A stretch of DNA of 64,000 nt from positions 1 to 64,000 of the forward strand of contig JAKSYS010000153.1 in the NCBI GenBank assembly GCA_022925895.1, written 5' to 3'. Source of the DNA: Fragilaria crotonensis. Lineage: Eukaryota > Bacillariophyta > Fragilariophyceae > Fragilariales > Fragilariaceae. Under the pieces are notes generated by a model. That model did not search any database. It was given only the letters and a program-made list of their open reading frames with translations, and was not told where the DNA came from. The translations under genes were made by a program, and so were the position numbers. Shown piece by piece: positions 44,101 to 55,244 of this stretch; the stretch's first letter is position 1, and the number at the start of each line of letters is the position of its first letter.

Positions 44101-46122
44101 AAAACAACAATGAAGAACGTTCAAAACTTGTTTGAAGCTTCAATCCACTGTTGTGCCGTATAACAAGTGCCTTGAACTTGAAAAATGATGAGTATCTGTG
44201 AATGTAGAACATGGACTGCACACTAAATGCTGCCTTATCTACCATCCTCCACCTTGTAGGAGTAGTCAATGATTATCACTTGTAATCATTTTGTTGATCG
44301 CACCCAAATGCTGGTGCTTTAAAAGACAAGTACTACCAAAGCTCACCATGTGTTTGACATGCTCCAAGAATAGAGTTTTTTGAAATATGCATTGTATGCC
44401 AAATATCAGAGGTTGAGCTCATGCTTCAAGACACATGAATGCTGCCAGGCAGATTGTCTGCTGCCTTCAGTCTTCAGTCTAACATAGTTTGGATCAAAGT
44501 AATTGCACAGATTCTGCTGTCTGGTGATTGATGCCAAGAATGGAGAATGAGAGTAAAACACTCAGGATGGAACTGGTACATCCTCCAACCCTTCTACTTG
44601 AGAGTATTCTCCAATGTATGATAAAGTCTTTGTTGTTAGAAAACGCAAGATAACGTCTTGGAGGTTTTGCCTTCAGATATGAGTGATCAGGTGGGAATGA
44701 ATGAAAGACAATGCAATTCTTAATTGTCATCACTTAAAGGCTCGTGAAGTATCAACAAAGGTAGTACTGAGAAACAAGTGAATGCCATTCAGATATGACC
44801 AAGAATGTCACCTTCTTCCTTGAATCGCATCCACAGGACTGTATCATAGGACTGTCTCAAATCAAATGCAAGGGAGAAAACCTCCCTCCAGTCAATTGCG
44901 ATTTAGTAAATGCCACTAACACATGACTGACAATGCCACATCAAATCGTATTAACAGGATTTGGATCATCCTTCCAGCCAAGTGTGATGATCTTTGTAAT
45001 GCCACCCAGATATGACCCAGCACAATTCCACCTCGAATCCAATTTGGTTCATACTGCCTCCAATAAAAAGCAAGGGAGGACAGTCTCTCTTCCACCTAAA
45101 CATGATTAGTTGGCTCCATAATCATGTTCATGTAGTCTCGTCTCATTACTGGGCTGGACTCTTGTTGTATGATGTGGGTGTCACAGGATGCACTGGCATG
45201 ACCATGCCCCAATCATTTTGATCAAGATGAGTACAAACATGCTCTCTGTTGCATAGTCCTTTACCCTTTGCCCTCCTCTGTAAAAAACACACGGATGCTC
45301 ATGTAATAATAATAATCTAAAAAGTTAAAAAAAACTGAAATAACGCAAGTTATGTCATACAAGTTACATGCGTCGTAGTAGTAAGTCAAAATTAGTTCTA
45401 CAGTACTGGGTACTGGAGTACGCTCAACTCCATACTTCGTTTTACCAATTCTCAGTATGTCATTCTGGCGTAGGCCGGTGTCGTGTGTAGGAGCAACACA
45501 TGGAAATATTATTTATCATATTTAACGCTTTTAAACCGGTTTGTAGCTGCGATCACACACTCCAATTTCCATCTTATGGCCAACGTTTCTCAACGGGAAA
45601 GTAGTTGTGAATACTATATTAGAACATGAATACATATATAACTCATTGATTTCCACAAAGAACTGGACCGTTTCCGTTGTCCCGCCCACAGCGTCGCCCT
45701 CGCGCCATTCTGCCCGTTTCGCCGGTTCGACCTTCGAATTTTCCACACTCTGGTCGTGTATCACGTATCACACGTATGGCTGCCATAGTGCGTCGACTCA
45801 TGAATTTGCCGAACTCTCCCCGTGACATCTAACGCTGTCGCTCGTTGTTCAGGAGGGGAAATAGAGTGAATTTTCTCTCCATCCACGTAGAAAGTAATAA
45901 TTTTCATTCTTCACCCAGCAGTACTCCGACTATAGTTCATTCAAGTGCCAGACAAAAGCAGTGACTTCAACAGCCGGCAGGGGCACCATTCAACGCTCTA
46001 GCAGGTAGTACCTGAGAGGAACGCACCATCCCGTCCTCTCCCCTTCCATTTCACACCACTCACCCACTCATACGCACCCGCACATCCACAAATACTCGCA
46101 TCAATCCCAATTCCAACAAGAC
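44101..46122. other. gene-poor DNA, probable repeat debris, and promoter of the next gene
   Basis: From 44101 to about 45300 the texture is AT-rich and CA-rich with no frame above 80 residues. Loosely similar stretches (for example 'AATGCCATTCAGATATGACC' at 44782 and 'AATGCCACCCAGATATGACC' at 44998) suggest an old ~216-bp direct repeat. From 45350 GTAC words return. The last 300 bp before 46123 are C/A-rich, as expected of a 5' untranslated leader. Confidence 0.4.
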
Positions 46123-49100
46123 ATGATGGTGTTGAGCGCTTCCGAAGGACAGCGAAAAGAGAATTTACCGCTTCGCGGCAGTAGTGGGAGTGGAAGTGGC
46201 AGCGGCAGTGGCGGCTCGGAAAGTACGAGTGCATTGTCCAAACGACGGTCCAAAGGATTTGGAAAGGCACCCGTCAGTCCGGAAGGTGACCTAGGATTGG
46301 TGCCAAACCGACCGCAACACCCGCAACAGCTACAACGACAACAAAGCGGATCGTCTTTGGATTTGATGCTGCCTACTAGTACCACTGCTGACTCATCCAC
46401 TGGACTTTTAGTTCTCATGTGTACTCAGAATGCCCTGGCGCATCAAACTCGAACGCAGCTTGCCTTGTGTCCTCCGGGTCGGAATAGACGAACATTGCAA
46501 GCATCGATGAGGAGTAGGCCAATCCGATCGTCAACGTTTCCTGGAAATGCTTTAGTGGCAGCAGTGAAGGAGGATGATTATCTCAGTATCAATGCCAATA
46601 TTTTTGAAGCAGATGAAGGCGAAAGTAGCGGAGATGACGATGAACTCTTTGATGTCAAGGAATTACTGCTTGGGAAGCCTACGCTGTCAACTCGAACCAC
46701 AACAATGCAAGCAGTGCGAGAACCACTTTTCACACCTAGTACAGAGGAGAACAACAAACTGCCATTTCGATTCAGAAAACTTCGATACTTTGATGCAGCA
46801 ACAGCGTCAGATCGCTGTCTAGCAAGAGACTATTTGCGAAACGAACTTAAGAAATCGAGGAGACGAGCCTTGTTTCACAGATTGCAGAAGGAGCCAGATG
46901 TTGTCGATGGTATGAGTCGTTTCGAGGAAGCGGCAAGACTGTCGTCCTCGCTTCTGTTGGAAAGTTTGCTCCTTGACCCCTTGGAGAGTGTGGAAGGCAT
47001 GGCCAAATGCTATGACGGGATTGTGGCAGCGGGTGTGGCTCTGCAGCAAAATGGTACTCGTAATCAAGTCCTGAAGGCACTGAGCCCACTACTGATTTCA
47101 TCGCTCGAGAAAGTGTCCGGTCAAGTCATTTTGAATTTGGCAAAAATAAGGCGATTGTGCGGGACGCCTCGCTACCAACGTCGTTTTGTCCAACGCGTCG
47201 GCCCCTATCTCGTCCGACCATCGCGAGCTGCACCCTGGTGCTTGCGACACCAACATGATATGGAAGCGATCCTGGCGGCGGTCGAGCTCATTCTGGATTC
47301 GGCGGAAGATATTTTTTCAGGCAACTGGTATGAGAAGGGACGGCAGCTGCTACGCGATTCGGTTCGCAAGCAAACCCTCAGCGTGGCAGCTCAACAATTG
47401 AAGGATCTCAGCCCTGCTCCTTCGGTCTTTTGGCCCGCTCGACGATTCACTGTTACGCTGGCCGAATGGGAAGTCATGGCTGTTGATCGACAAATTAGAA
47501 TCTCCATTGCCAATATTTTCACGCAAGATTGGTCCAAGGTAGTGGCCATGCCAGTCAGGGAACCTGACCTCAAGAGTCGACGTCGTGTGGGTAGCAAACA
47601 AGTATTGCAATCCCCCAAGAGTCCGGTCCGCCACAAGGCTCCTAAATTTCATTCATTTCATGGCGTACCACCTGCTCCAGACGACGTCGATGCTCCATTG
47701 TCCCCGTCTCCTGGAGTTGTCAAGACTCCACCGCGATCGCCATCATCTCCTCCAAATACTCCAATGTCGAGAGAGATTCTAAGGAGCCCGCCACCTCCAC
47801 CGCACCACGAGCCCTGGATACAGGCACCACCAGCAATGACTCCCCTGTCGCCGCAAGCGTCGATTGCATCAGCAACGGACCCCCTCTCTCGGATGTCATC
47901 GAATGTGTCTGTGGCGTCGACTGGCTCCGCTAGCTTACAAGCGACACATTACCGCATGCTCACTTCGACAGCTGCCGAGCGCAAGCGAACTGTTGCTGCC
48001 TGTCGGGCACTTCGATCCCAGATTCAACGCTTCGAAGAAGCGTTCATGCAACTTCATGGTCGGGCGCCGAAGGGAGCATCAGAGCGCGCTCCGTTGGCTA
48101 CAACTTATGCGCAATATCGTGAATGGAAACGTGCCATTCGAGCTGATGCGGCGTGTCGTATTCAGGCTTTATTTCGTGGAGCAAGGATCAGATGGTTGCT
48201 GCTGCGCAGTAGCAACAGTCGATTAGCTCGGGTCGTCATGACGAGAGCAGGTCGAGCTGTTGCTGGTGGTGGCAAAGCGACCAATGTAGCGCTGGAAAAA
48301 TTAAGTATTCCCATCGACATAACGTCAGAGCCGGATCATAAGTTGGGCCTGCTGACCCCCATACCACATTCCAAGAAGGCGGATGGAGTGGATTTATTTA
48401 TAAACAACACCAGTTCAAGGCAATTGTCTCCAGTCACACCTCCTTCCTGGTCCACCTCGGTCCAACCCCGAAGTTTATCCCCGAGTTCGTTTGCTGCGTC
48501 ACCGTCGGCTACCAGCACCAGTGCCGCCAACAACGATTTGATGCAGATGTCTTTACCGGACCTTCAAGCTCGCAAACGGGATTTGAAACAGCAGCTGAAG
48601 CAATATGATATGAACTTTGCTCGCAAGCATGGTCGCATGCCGGTTAAGGCAGAGAAGGAACCGATTCGCCATGTTTATGAAATGTATAATACTCTCAAGA
48701 GTCGAATATCCGCAGTCGAACAACAAGAGCAGGAACAACAGCAGCAGAAAAAGCCTGCAGCTGTGACTGCAACGCAAGCGAAACAGCATCCACAACCACG
48801 TCCGTTGCAACGAACGCTGTCACCCCCCGTCAGCGTTTCCAGTGCTGGTGGGAGCAATCGCCTCGAATCAGATCAAGGCCAGGAAGTCATGGCACGTGGT
48901 ACTCGGCAAGGCAGTGCTAGCATAAGCAACACCTCGAGCAGCAAAGCCAAACAGCTGCAGCAGCAACAACAACTCCAACAGCTGCAGCAACAACAACAAC
49001 AACAGCAGCAGCAACAACAGACCGTTTATTCTCCAGCTCCCCTCAATTGGATCTTCCACCACCTGTGTTGGCTGGTACTCCGGCCCACGAGCTGGCGAAT

Positions 49101-49289
49101 CTCAAGACAGAAAAGGCTAAACTCCATCAAATGCTTCGGTCATATGAGAAAGATTTCTTTAAGGAGCATGGTCGTCAGGTGTCAAGCTTTGCTGAAATCA
49201 AACCAGTTGCAAGTCAATATCGTCGCTACAAGGAGATAAAGAAGGCAATTGCCGTCTTACAGCTGCAAGTGGATGGTGGTAGCCACTAA
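46123..49289 (+). CDS. polyQ protein with three FAM13-like repeats and an IQ motif; one frame shift
   Basis: This large, probably regulatory/scaffold protein is of about 1,055 residues. It starts [11 protein letters not shown] Gly/Ser run ([10 protein letters not shown]) is followed by a low-complexity region. An unrecognised helical region (residues about 215-470) includes [21 protein letters not shown] Pro/Ser-rich linker follows. Three copies of a helical unit match the C-terminal repeat of animal FAM13 (pattern ...F...HGR.P...Y..YK..K..I). They are at about 616-672 ([11 protein letters not shown]), 810-866 ([17 protein letters not shown]) and a last copy at about 49090-49250 ([12 protein letters not shown]). 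An IQ calmodulin motif [17 protein letters not shown] follows the first copy. A CAG/CAA-coded polyGln tract (48957-49020) precedes the last copy. A one-base shift near 49038 (CCCC run) puts the third copy in another frame. No RhoGAP domain is visible. Confidence 0.85.
48957..49020 (+). repeat. CAG/CAA repeat coding polyglutamine
   Basis: This is an imperfect CAG/CAA run interrupted by CTC/CTG codons, giving a Gln-rich tract with a few Leu. It is a natural site for length variation, and the frame is lost about 20 bases after its end. Confidence 0.85.
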
Positions 49290-49757
49290 ACTAAATATAA
49301 CAAATGATTGGAAAGATGAATATTTGCCGAGAGAGCTGCCACGGTTGGTGCTGCGCGATTCTGTGGACCATACACTCTTCAGGAGTGCGAGGCCCACGTT
49401 CGTGGATACAGCACTATATCGTCCGAGTCAATTTCCAAGCCGTCCGCCGAACTTGTCAATTCAATCAAGAGTTATATCGATGTGCGGTACTAGGTACTAG
49501 TATGATACAGGACACTTCTTCTTGTATGGAAGCGAATACGCTTCCGTAAGAATCGAACATGGGGGCAACTTGGATCATTTGCACCGAAAGACTGGACTTT
49601 CCTTGATCAGAAAATTGTACAGAGCAGTACATGGACTAATTGCACTGCCTTCAACAAGGAGCACTTCGAAGCTCAATTTTAGGCAAAGGTCCATCATTCG
49701 CATCCACTCTAGCAGGTACTTCAAAGGGCATAAACAACTTTTTTATAATTCGTGGCT
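49290..49757. other. intergenic between convergent genes
   Basis: No gene is visible. It separates the 3' ends of the polyQ protein (+) and eL6 (-). A few GTAC words occur near 49485-49500. Confidence 0.5.
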
Positions 49758-50612
49758 TTAAAACTTCATCAAATGTGGCTTATCATTCGCATTCAAAGTA
49801 AAACGAGCCGCCAAGTATCCCTCCAACATGGGGGTCGCAGCTACCGTCGTGAGAAGAACGGCATCCACCGCCGTTTGCGCAGCCTTGCGAGCATCCGAGA
49901 CAATGGCTGCCTTTGGAGCATCTCCCATGAAGAAATCATCCTCACCTTCCGTCTTCGCCTCCTTCTCTCTTCCAAAGAATGCATCATTGTAGGCGGAAAC
50001 ATCCACTCCACTCACATCGACCTTGGTGGAGGTGGCAATCACATACGCGGCATTGACGCGTCGGAGCGGCACTCCGTTAATTTTGTAGGGTCCGGTGACC
50101 AGAACGAGTCCCGACGGAAGGACTTTCAAGCAAATGACGCGCTTGCCACGGAATCGACCAGCCAAAAGAATCAGAACAGTTCCCGGAGTGATAGATTTGC
50201 GGATTTTAGGTGGCTGAGAGTAAAGGAAGGGAATGTTGGAGCGAGTTAGACCTGGCCGTTTAGGAAAGGTACAAGTAAAACGCAATAATGTACAGTGAAC
50301 TTACGTTTTGCTTGACAACATGCTTGACTTCGACCTTGACGTCCTCCGCCGGGTAGAATTTTGGGTTCTTTGGGGTTGTGGAGGTTGCCTTCTACACAAG
50401 CAATGAGAGAAATCGAATGTTAGAATGTTGAGTTGGAGACAAAAGGATGTGCAACGGCTACAACAGCACTGAGAATATCAAAATCAATCCAATGATTTGC
50501 ATATTCAATGAAACAGCCCTAGCTCGTATTGATCCTCCAGCATGATGATATCAAGAGCCATGGTCGTAGTGCAAACGCAACCTCGATCGGACCCACTTGC
50601 CTTTGCCGTCAT
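49758..50612 (-). CDS. RPL6: 60S ribosomal protein eL6, three exons
   Basis: This is a component of the cytosolic large ribosomal subunit. Exon 1 (50612-50601) is only ATGACGGCAAAG (MTAK). Its donor is GCAAGT, so intron 1 (50600-50392) is best read as a GC-AG intron. Exon 2 (50391-50305) encodes KATSTTPKNPKFYPAEDVK then VEVKHVVKQN and ends at GTAAGT. Intron 2 is 50304-50214 (91 bp, acceptor CTCTCAG). Exon 3 (50213-49758) encodes PPKIRKSITPGTVLILLAG, RFRGKRVICLKVL, GPYKINGVPLRRVN, an acidic middle and the end LNANDKPHLMKF. All junctions are phase 0 and the total is 184 residues, near the usual length of short eL6 forms. The frame is intact. A tiny first exon after the start codon is common in ribosomal protein genes. 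Confidence 0.93.
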
Positions 50613-51000
50613 CTTGCTCTGCAGTGTTTTTATTTGGTCTCACCAGCACGAGACTTGAGTAACCGGTGAGAGTCAAGAACCGGGTCCCTAACTTGTGGAC
50701 CATTCAATCCAACCAGAAGGAATTTTCGGAAAGGGATGGGGATACAAATCTGTGACTTCTGCTTCTGTACAATACCGTATCGTACTTCGTATCACCTGGT
50801 ACTCAGTACAGTACCATGCACCTACTAACGGTCAGTAACAGGTCCAACCTCAAGACTCGAGTATATACTGTGTACCGGTACCCGGTACTCGTACCGCGTA
50901 ACGACACCTCGGTCGTACTGGAGTACAGTACTGTAGTACCATTTGCTGGTACAGTACTGACAGGACAGCAGTAAGCACTTGTTCTTCTCTACGGTCCACA
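50613..51000. repeat. eL6 promoter side and GTAC-saturated tract
   Basis: No gene is visible. 50770-51010 is packed with GTAC words (GGTACCCGGTACTCGTACC near 50875, GTACTGGAGTACAGTACTG near 50915). It lies directly before the copia fragment. Confidence 0.55.
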
Positions 51001-53490
51001 GTACCAGTACTAAGTCTCTGGTATGTGCAATTCAAGTCCGACGCATGCCGTTGCCGAACCACAGGCCTACTTGTACAATGATCCAAGGAGGAGCAGGAAC
51101 ATCAAGTTCCCGAGCACGAAATCAGCCATTGCAGCAAACTTGCAGTGGATTGCGGTGGCGAGGAAGCATCCTGAGGTGGCAGAGAGTGTATTCTACGCTT
51201 TGCGGGGGGGTGCCGTCCATGGAGGGCAGGCCCAGTCAATTGCGCAGGCGATGCTCGACGACAAGAATCTTGATCCTTGCGAACTTTGGGCCGCTATTGA
51301 AGGGTATTACAACACTGCTTTGAATCGGGCTAATGTTGTATTATTTGATATAAGGCGCCTGCTGAATATCAGGTTGGACCCGGACACAACGGCCACAAAG
51401 TTTATCTCGGATTTTCGTGATTGTTTGCAACGACTTCGCAAGAATAATGCTCGTCTGTCGGATGATTCGGATACGTTGCGTGCTTTATTGCTAGTAGCGA
51501 TCCAAGATGACGATTTCGAGATGGTTCGGGACTCAATCGTTCATCGTCCGAACGAGAGCGTTGAGTCCATCCTCACCGAAATCAGAGAACGGGAAACCTC
51601 GTTGATGATGAAGGATCGGGCTTCGAACCCGAACAGCGACTCGAGTACTCGTTACTCCCGTCGCACCCAACAGTCATCTTCTACATCCTCCCGCGCGAAC
51701 TCTAAAGACTGTTCTCCATCTGACGCGAACAAGCCTGGCAATAGGAAGTGGTGCATACCGAAGTATCCCGACACTTGGAGGAAGTCGTTTGGTCATTCCT
51801 TCTTTAAGCTGGCTCTTGATTGGCAAACAGATGCTCACAAAGGTCGAACCCAGGAAGAATTGAATAAGAACTACGACACTATAGTCGAATCATTTATTCC
51901 TGGACAAAGAGTTCCAAGAAATCCAAGTCTCGGTCGAATACGAGCAGTCCGGAGTCTTCGGAATGGCTTCGGCTACTACAACTGGGAGTGACTTGCAGAC
52001 TGAGGGTGACAGTGAATCCCTCGCAAGCGCATTCGCTTACAAAGAGCCGCAGAGTGGTTACTGAACGCTCCGCTTGACTGGTTGCAGAGGAGTCGGCTGT
52101 TCGGACTTTACGTCGTGTAACTAGCGTTAATGACTACATTTCCGAAGCTGATCCCTCGCAGCATATTCTTGTATCCGATACTGGCAATGACCAGACACTA
52201 ATAACGAAGGCCTGGAGAATTTTAAAGAGGACTGGTCGCGAAGTCATCATGACAGGAGCTTTCGCTGGCAGAAGCGTTGGTGAAGTGTTTCCGGTGGTGT
52301 CGGCAGTGGCCAAGTTACTATGTGAGGATGGGAATGCGTATGCGGCATACGTACATGAGGCACTGTATGACAGTAACGATGCTCAACGCGAGTCTCTCTC
52401 GGTCCATCAGTCACTCCGTGATATACGCAACGGCATTGACGATCGCGCACGTTGCGAACGTGATGTTAGCGGCAATCCGGGGAAACAAATGGCGAGATTT
52501 GGATCGGTTACGATGCTATTCTTTTTTGATGGCACGAAATGCTTCTTTGAAGTTCAACGGATAACTGACGACGAGATACAACGGTTGCCTAGCGTGACAT
52601 TAACTGATGGAAGTAAACCGTATGAACCTCTTGCACGGTTACATTCTAGACGCCGCCCTGTTCTTGACGCCACTTCCATTAATTGGAAACGTTGTCTGGG
52701 TTTTATTCCCGATCATGTTGTCAGCAAGACTTTGTTGGCGACGACCCAACTCGTTCCGACGGTGGAATCTGAAACACGGGAGGTCATGCGAGATCACTTG
52801 CAGACAAGATTACCCGAGTTGAAGGTTCGAAGAATGAACGATACTTGTCATGTCGATACGTTCTTCTCCTCGATACCGTCGGTCCGCGGTTATACATGTT
52901 GGAACATGTTTTCTTTCCAGAAGTCTGGTTTGGATGCAGCGTACTTGATGCATCGACGTTCACAGAGTCCGTCCACATTGACTCGGATGATAAGTGATTT
53001 TGGAGCACCGAGTCAATTGAAGTCGGATAATGCTCCTGAGTTTCAAAGCAAGAGATGGATGGCACACCTCTCGTCCATGTCCATCTCTTCTGTGTTCACC
53101 GAGCCTCATCATCCAAACCAGAACCTGGCAGAGAGACGTGGCGGCATGTTGAAGACAGCCGTTACTCACTTGTTAAGGATAACGGGTGCCCCTTTGCCCT
53201 ATTGGTGCTTTGCATTGGAGTACATGTGCCTCGTTTGTTCGGTGACAGCCAGACGGAGTCTGGACTGGTTATCTCCCCATGAACGGCATTGGGGGGATCG
53301 CCCGGATATCAGTGTATTCCGGTTCGTTTTCTGGGAACCAATATGGTTTTACAATCCGCGACAGTCTTTTCCCAAATCTAAAATGTTGAAGGGCAGATTT
53401 TGGGAATTGCTCAGAACGTCGGTGACGCATTCTGTTATCTCATTTTGTCGCAACCAGAAGACGAATCGGAAGGGACGCCGCAGGTGCTAG
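51001..53490 (+). mobile_element. Ty1/copia (CoDi-like) retrotransposon fragment, fossil
   Basis: A gag region (51023-51991) has the UBN2-like pattern FISDFRDCLQRLRKNNARL and a charged tail. Downstream (about 52250-53490) is a region with an integrase core: DTFFSSIP..., SDFGAPSQLKSDNAPEF and HHPNQNLAERRGG, containing the expected acidic residues. I see no reverse transcriptase or RNase H after it and no terminal repeats on either side. The copy is therefore a partial, broken element with a few breaks between gag and integrase. Age is uncertain; coding texture is still clear. Confidence 0.85.
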
Positions 53491-55244
53491 CCAGGTCCGT
53501 AATACGACGGCGATTCGCCGGCGAGTCGGCGACCGAATAACTATTGTCGTATGTTTAATGTTAATCATCCTCAATGAACACGCATTACAAGAAGGAACAT
53601 CAGGACAGCAGCAGGTCTATTTTGAACAATGAGGAGGAAATCAATTTATTATACTGGTGCTGCACAAGATAAAGCTATATGCAATATGCTGGAGTACTTA
53701 TCAAGATTACGCATGATCAAGCAAGTGGCAGAAATGCCCTAGCTCACTGTTGAGAAATCGAGGATATTACCGCAGTATCCTTTCTTGCTGGCTGTTGATT
53801 CCGAATTTTGTGATATGCTGTGATGTGTGGTGACACTGATATGCCTCTTCTACTTCATTTTCCCGGCGAGCAGCATTGATGCTTTTGCACTCTTTTATTA
53901 ATGGTACTTTCACAGCATCATTGAAATCAATAACTTCAACTAATGTCACTGCACATTTTGTGGAAACAAGCAAGTTTCAAGCAAGTTTTGTTTTCCCCAA
54001 GCCTCATTACAAACAAGACATGCCAAGAACCTCCTGGTATGAGTATCAAATGTCGAGGGTGCCGAGGGCTACCAGGTGATGCTAGTGACACATTTGGATC
54101 AGCTGATACACTCCTTGCAGAGTTTCAAGCTCTTGTTGCTGGTGCTTGTTGTGATTCATCTTCAATTGCAGTATATGGTATTGGCATGACTGACCTACAG
54201 CACTGGAAAAGCTCAAAGTGTGTAGATGGCTTAGATCAAAGACTCTGCTGATAATTGCCTGATTCACCAAGAATTCAAGCAAGTAGCACCTTTTCAGTGA
54301 TTCAGTGAACACTCCTCTGTCCATTCTCTTGATGCACACGAAGAGGAATGAGAAGCCATCCTCTGAGACTGTTTATGAGAGGTAATGGGATGCAAACAAG
54401 GTCTGGCTGGTACTGCCCTGGATGAAGGTGCTGGCATCATCAGGGTTGGTATCCGGGTTTTGTTGTTGCATCATGTTTAGGAAATCCGGAGGCCAACAAA
54501 ACAGCAAGCGTTGTTTGTTGGGGTTGCAGCAAGGTACGAGTTTTGCGTTCCCGTAAGGATTGGGCTTATGCTGTGTATTGGTTGTCGTGGTGGTCGCTTC
54601 TTCTTCCTTTTTACTGGTGTCTGGTGGCTTGTTCCCCCTTTCAACGTGGACCCTATACATATACAATAGGCGCACCGCCCACCTTGAAAAAGTACTGTAC
54701 TAGCAGGTACTAGTAGTACTATTGACCTGTATGTCATAGAGGATACAAGTACAATTGTACGCTAAAACGAAAACATGCTTAGGCAATTGGAATGTACAGT
54801 ACTATCGTAGAGTATCGGTACGGGATTTAAAGAGTTGTATTCTCACCTGGTACAAGGCACAAGTACTACCGGTAGTAGTTAGTACTGTAAGACGAGGCAG
54901 TGGTGTTGTCGCAAACCGGACACAGGAGTCGGCCTGCAAGTCCGGACGTTCTGTTTATCGCACTGCCGTGTGATGAGGTGTGAGCGCGGAGCGCGGAGTC
55001 GCCATTCGAACGGGGACACTCGCAAGCTTTTGAGTACAAGTACATGTACGAGTATTTGTAATTTGTACTGCTGGATTCTCCCTCGACGGCCCTTCCCAGC
55101 TCTTGTGTACATAGACCTAGTAGTTAGAGTGGAAATTGTAGCTTGTATTTGCCAACTGGGCCGCCGCTGCCGCTGCCGCTGCCGCTGCTGTCATACTGCC
55201 CACTACTGGAGAGCTCGATATCAGATATCAGATAGCAACACGAC
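53491..55244. other. gene-poor DNA between copia fragment and HEAT-repeat gene
   Basis: From 53600 to 54680 the DNA is CA/TG-rich with few GTAC words. Frames are short and unrecognised (longest about 100 residues), a texture like 7230-9130 and possibly old transposon debris. From 54690 to 55110 the GTAC words return (for example 54694-54725). A (GCCGCT)n run lies at 55160-55192, just upstream of the next start codon. Confidence 0.4.

Noticed and set aside
48868-49062. Minus-strand poly-Leu frame.
   Set aside because: It is the reverse reading of the CAG/CAA glutamine tract.
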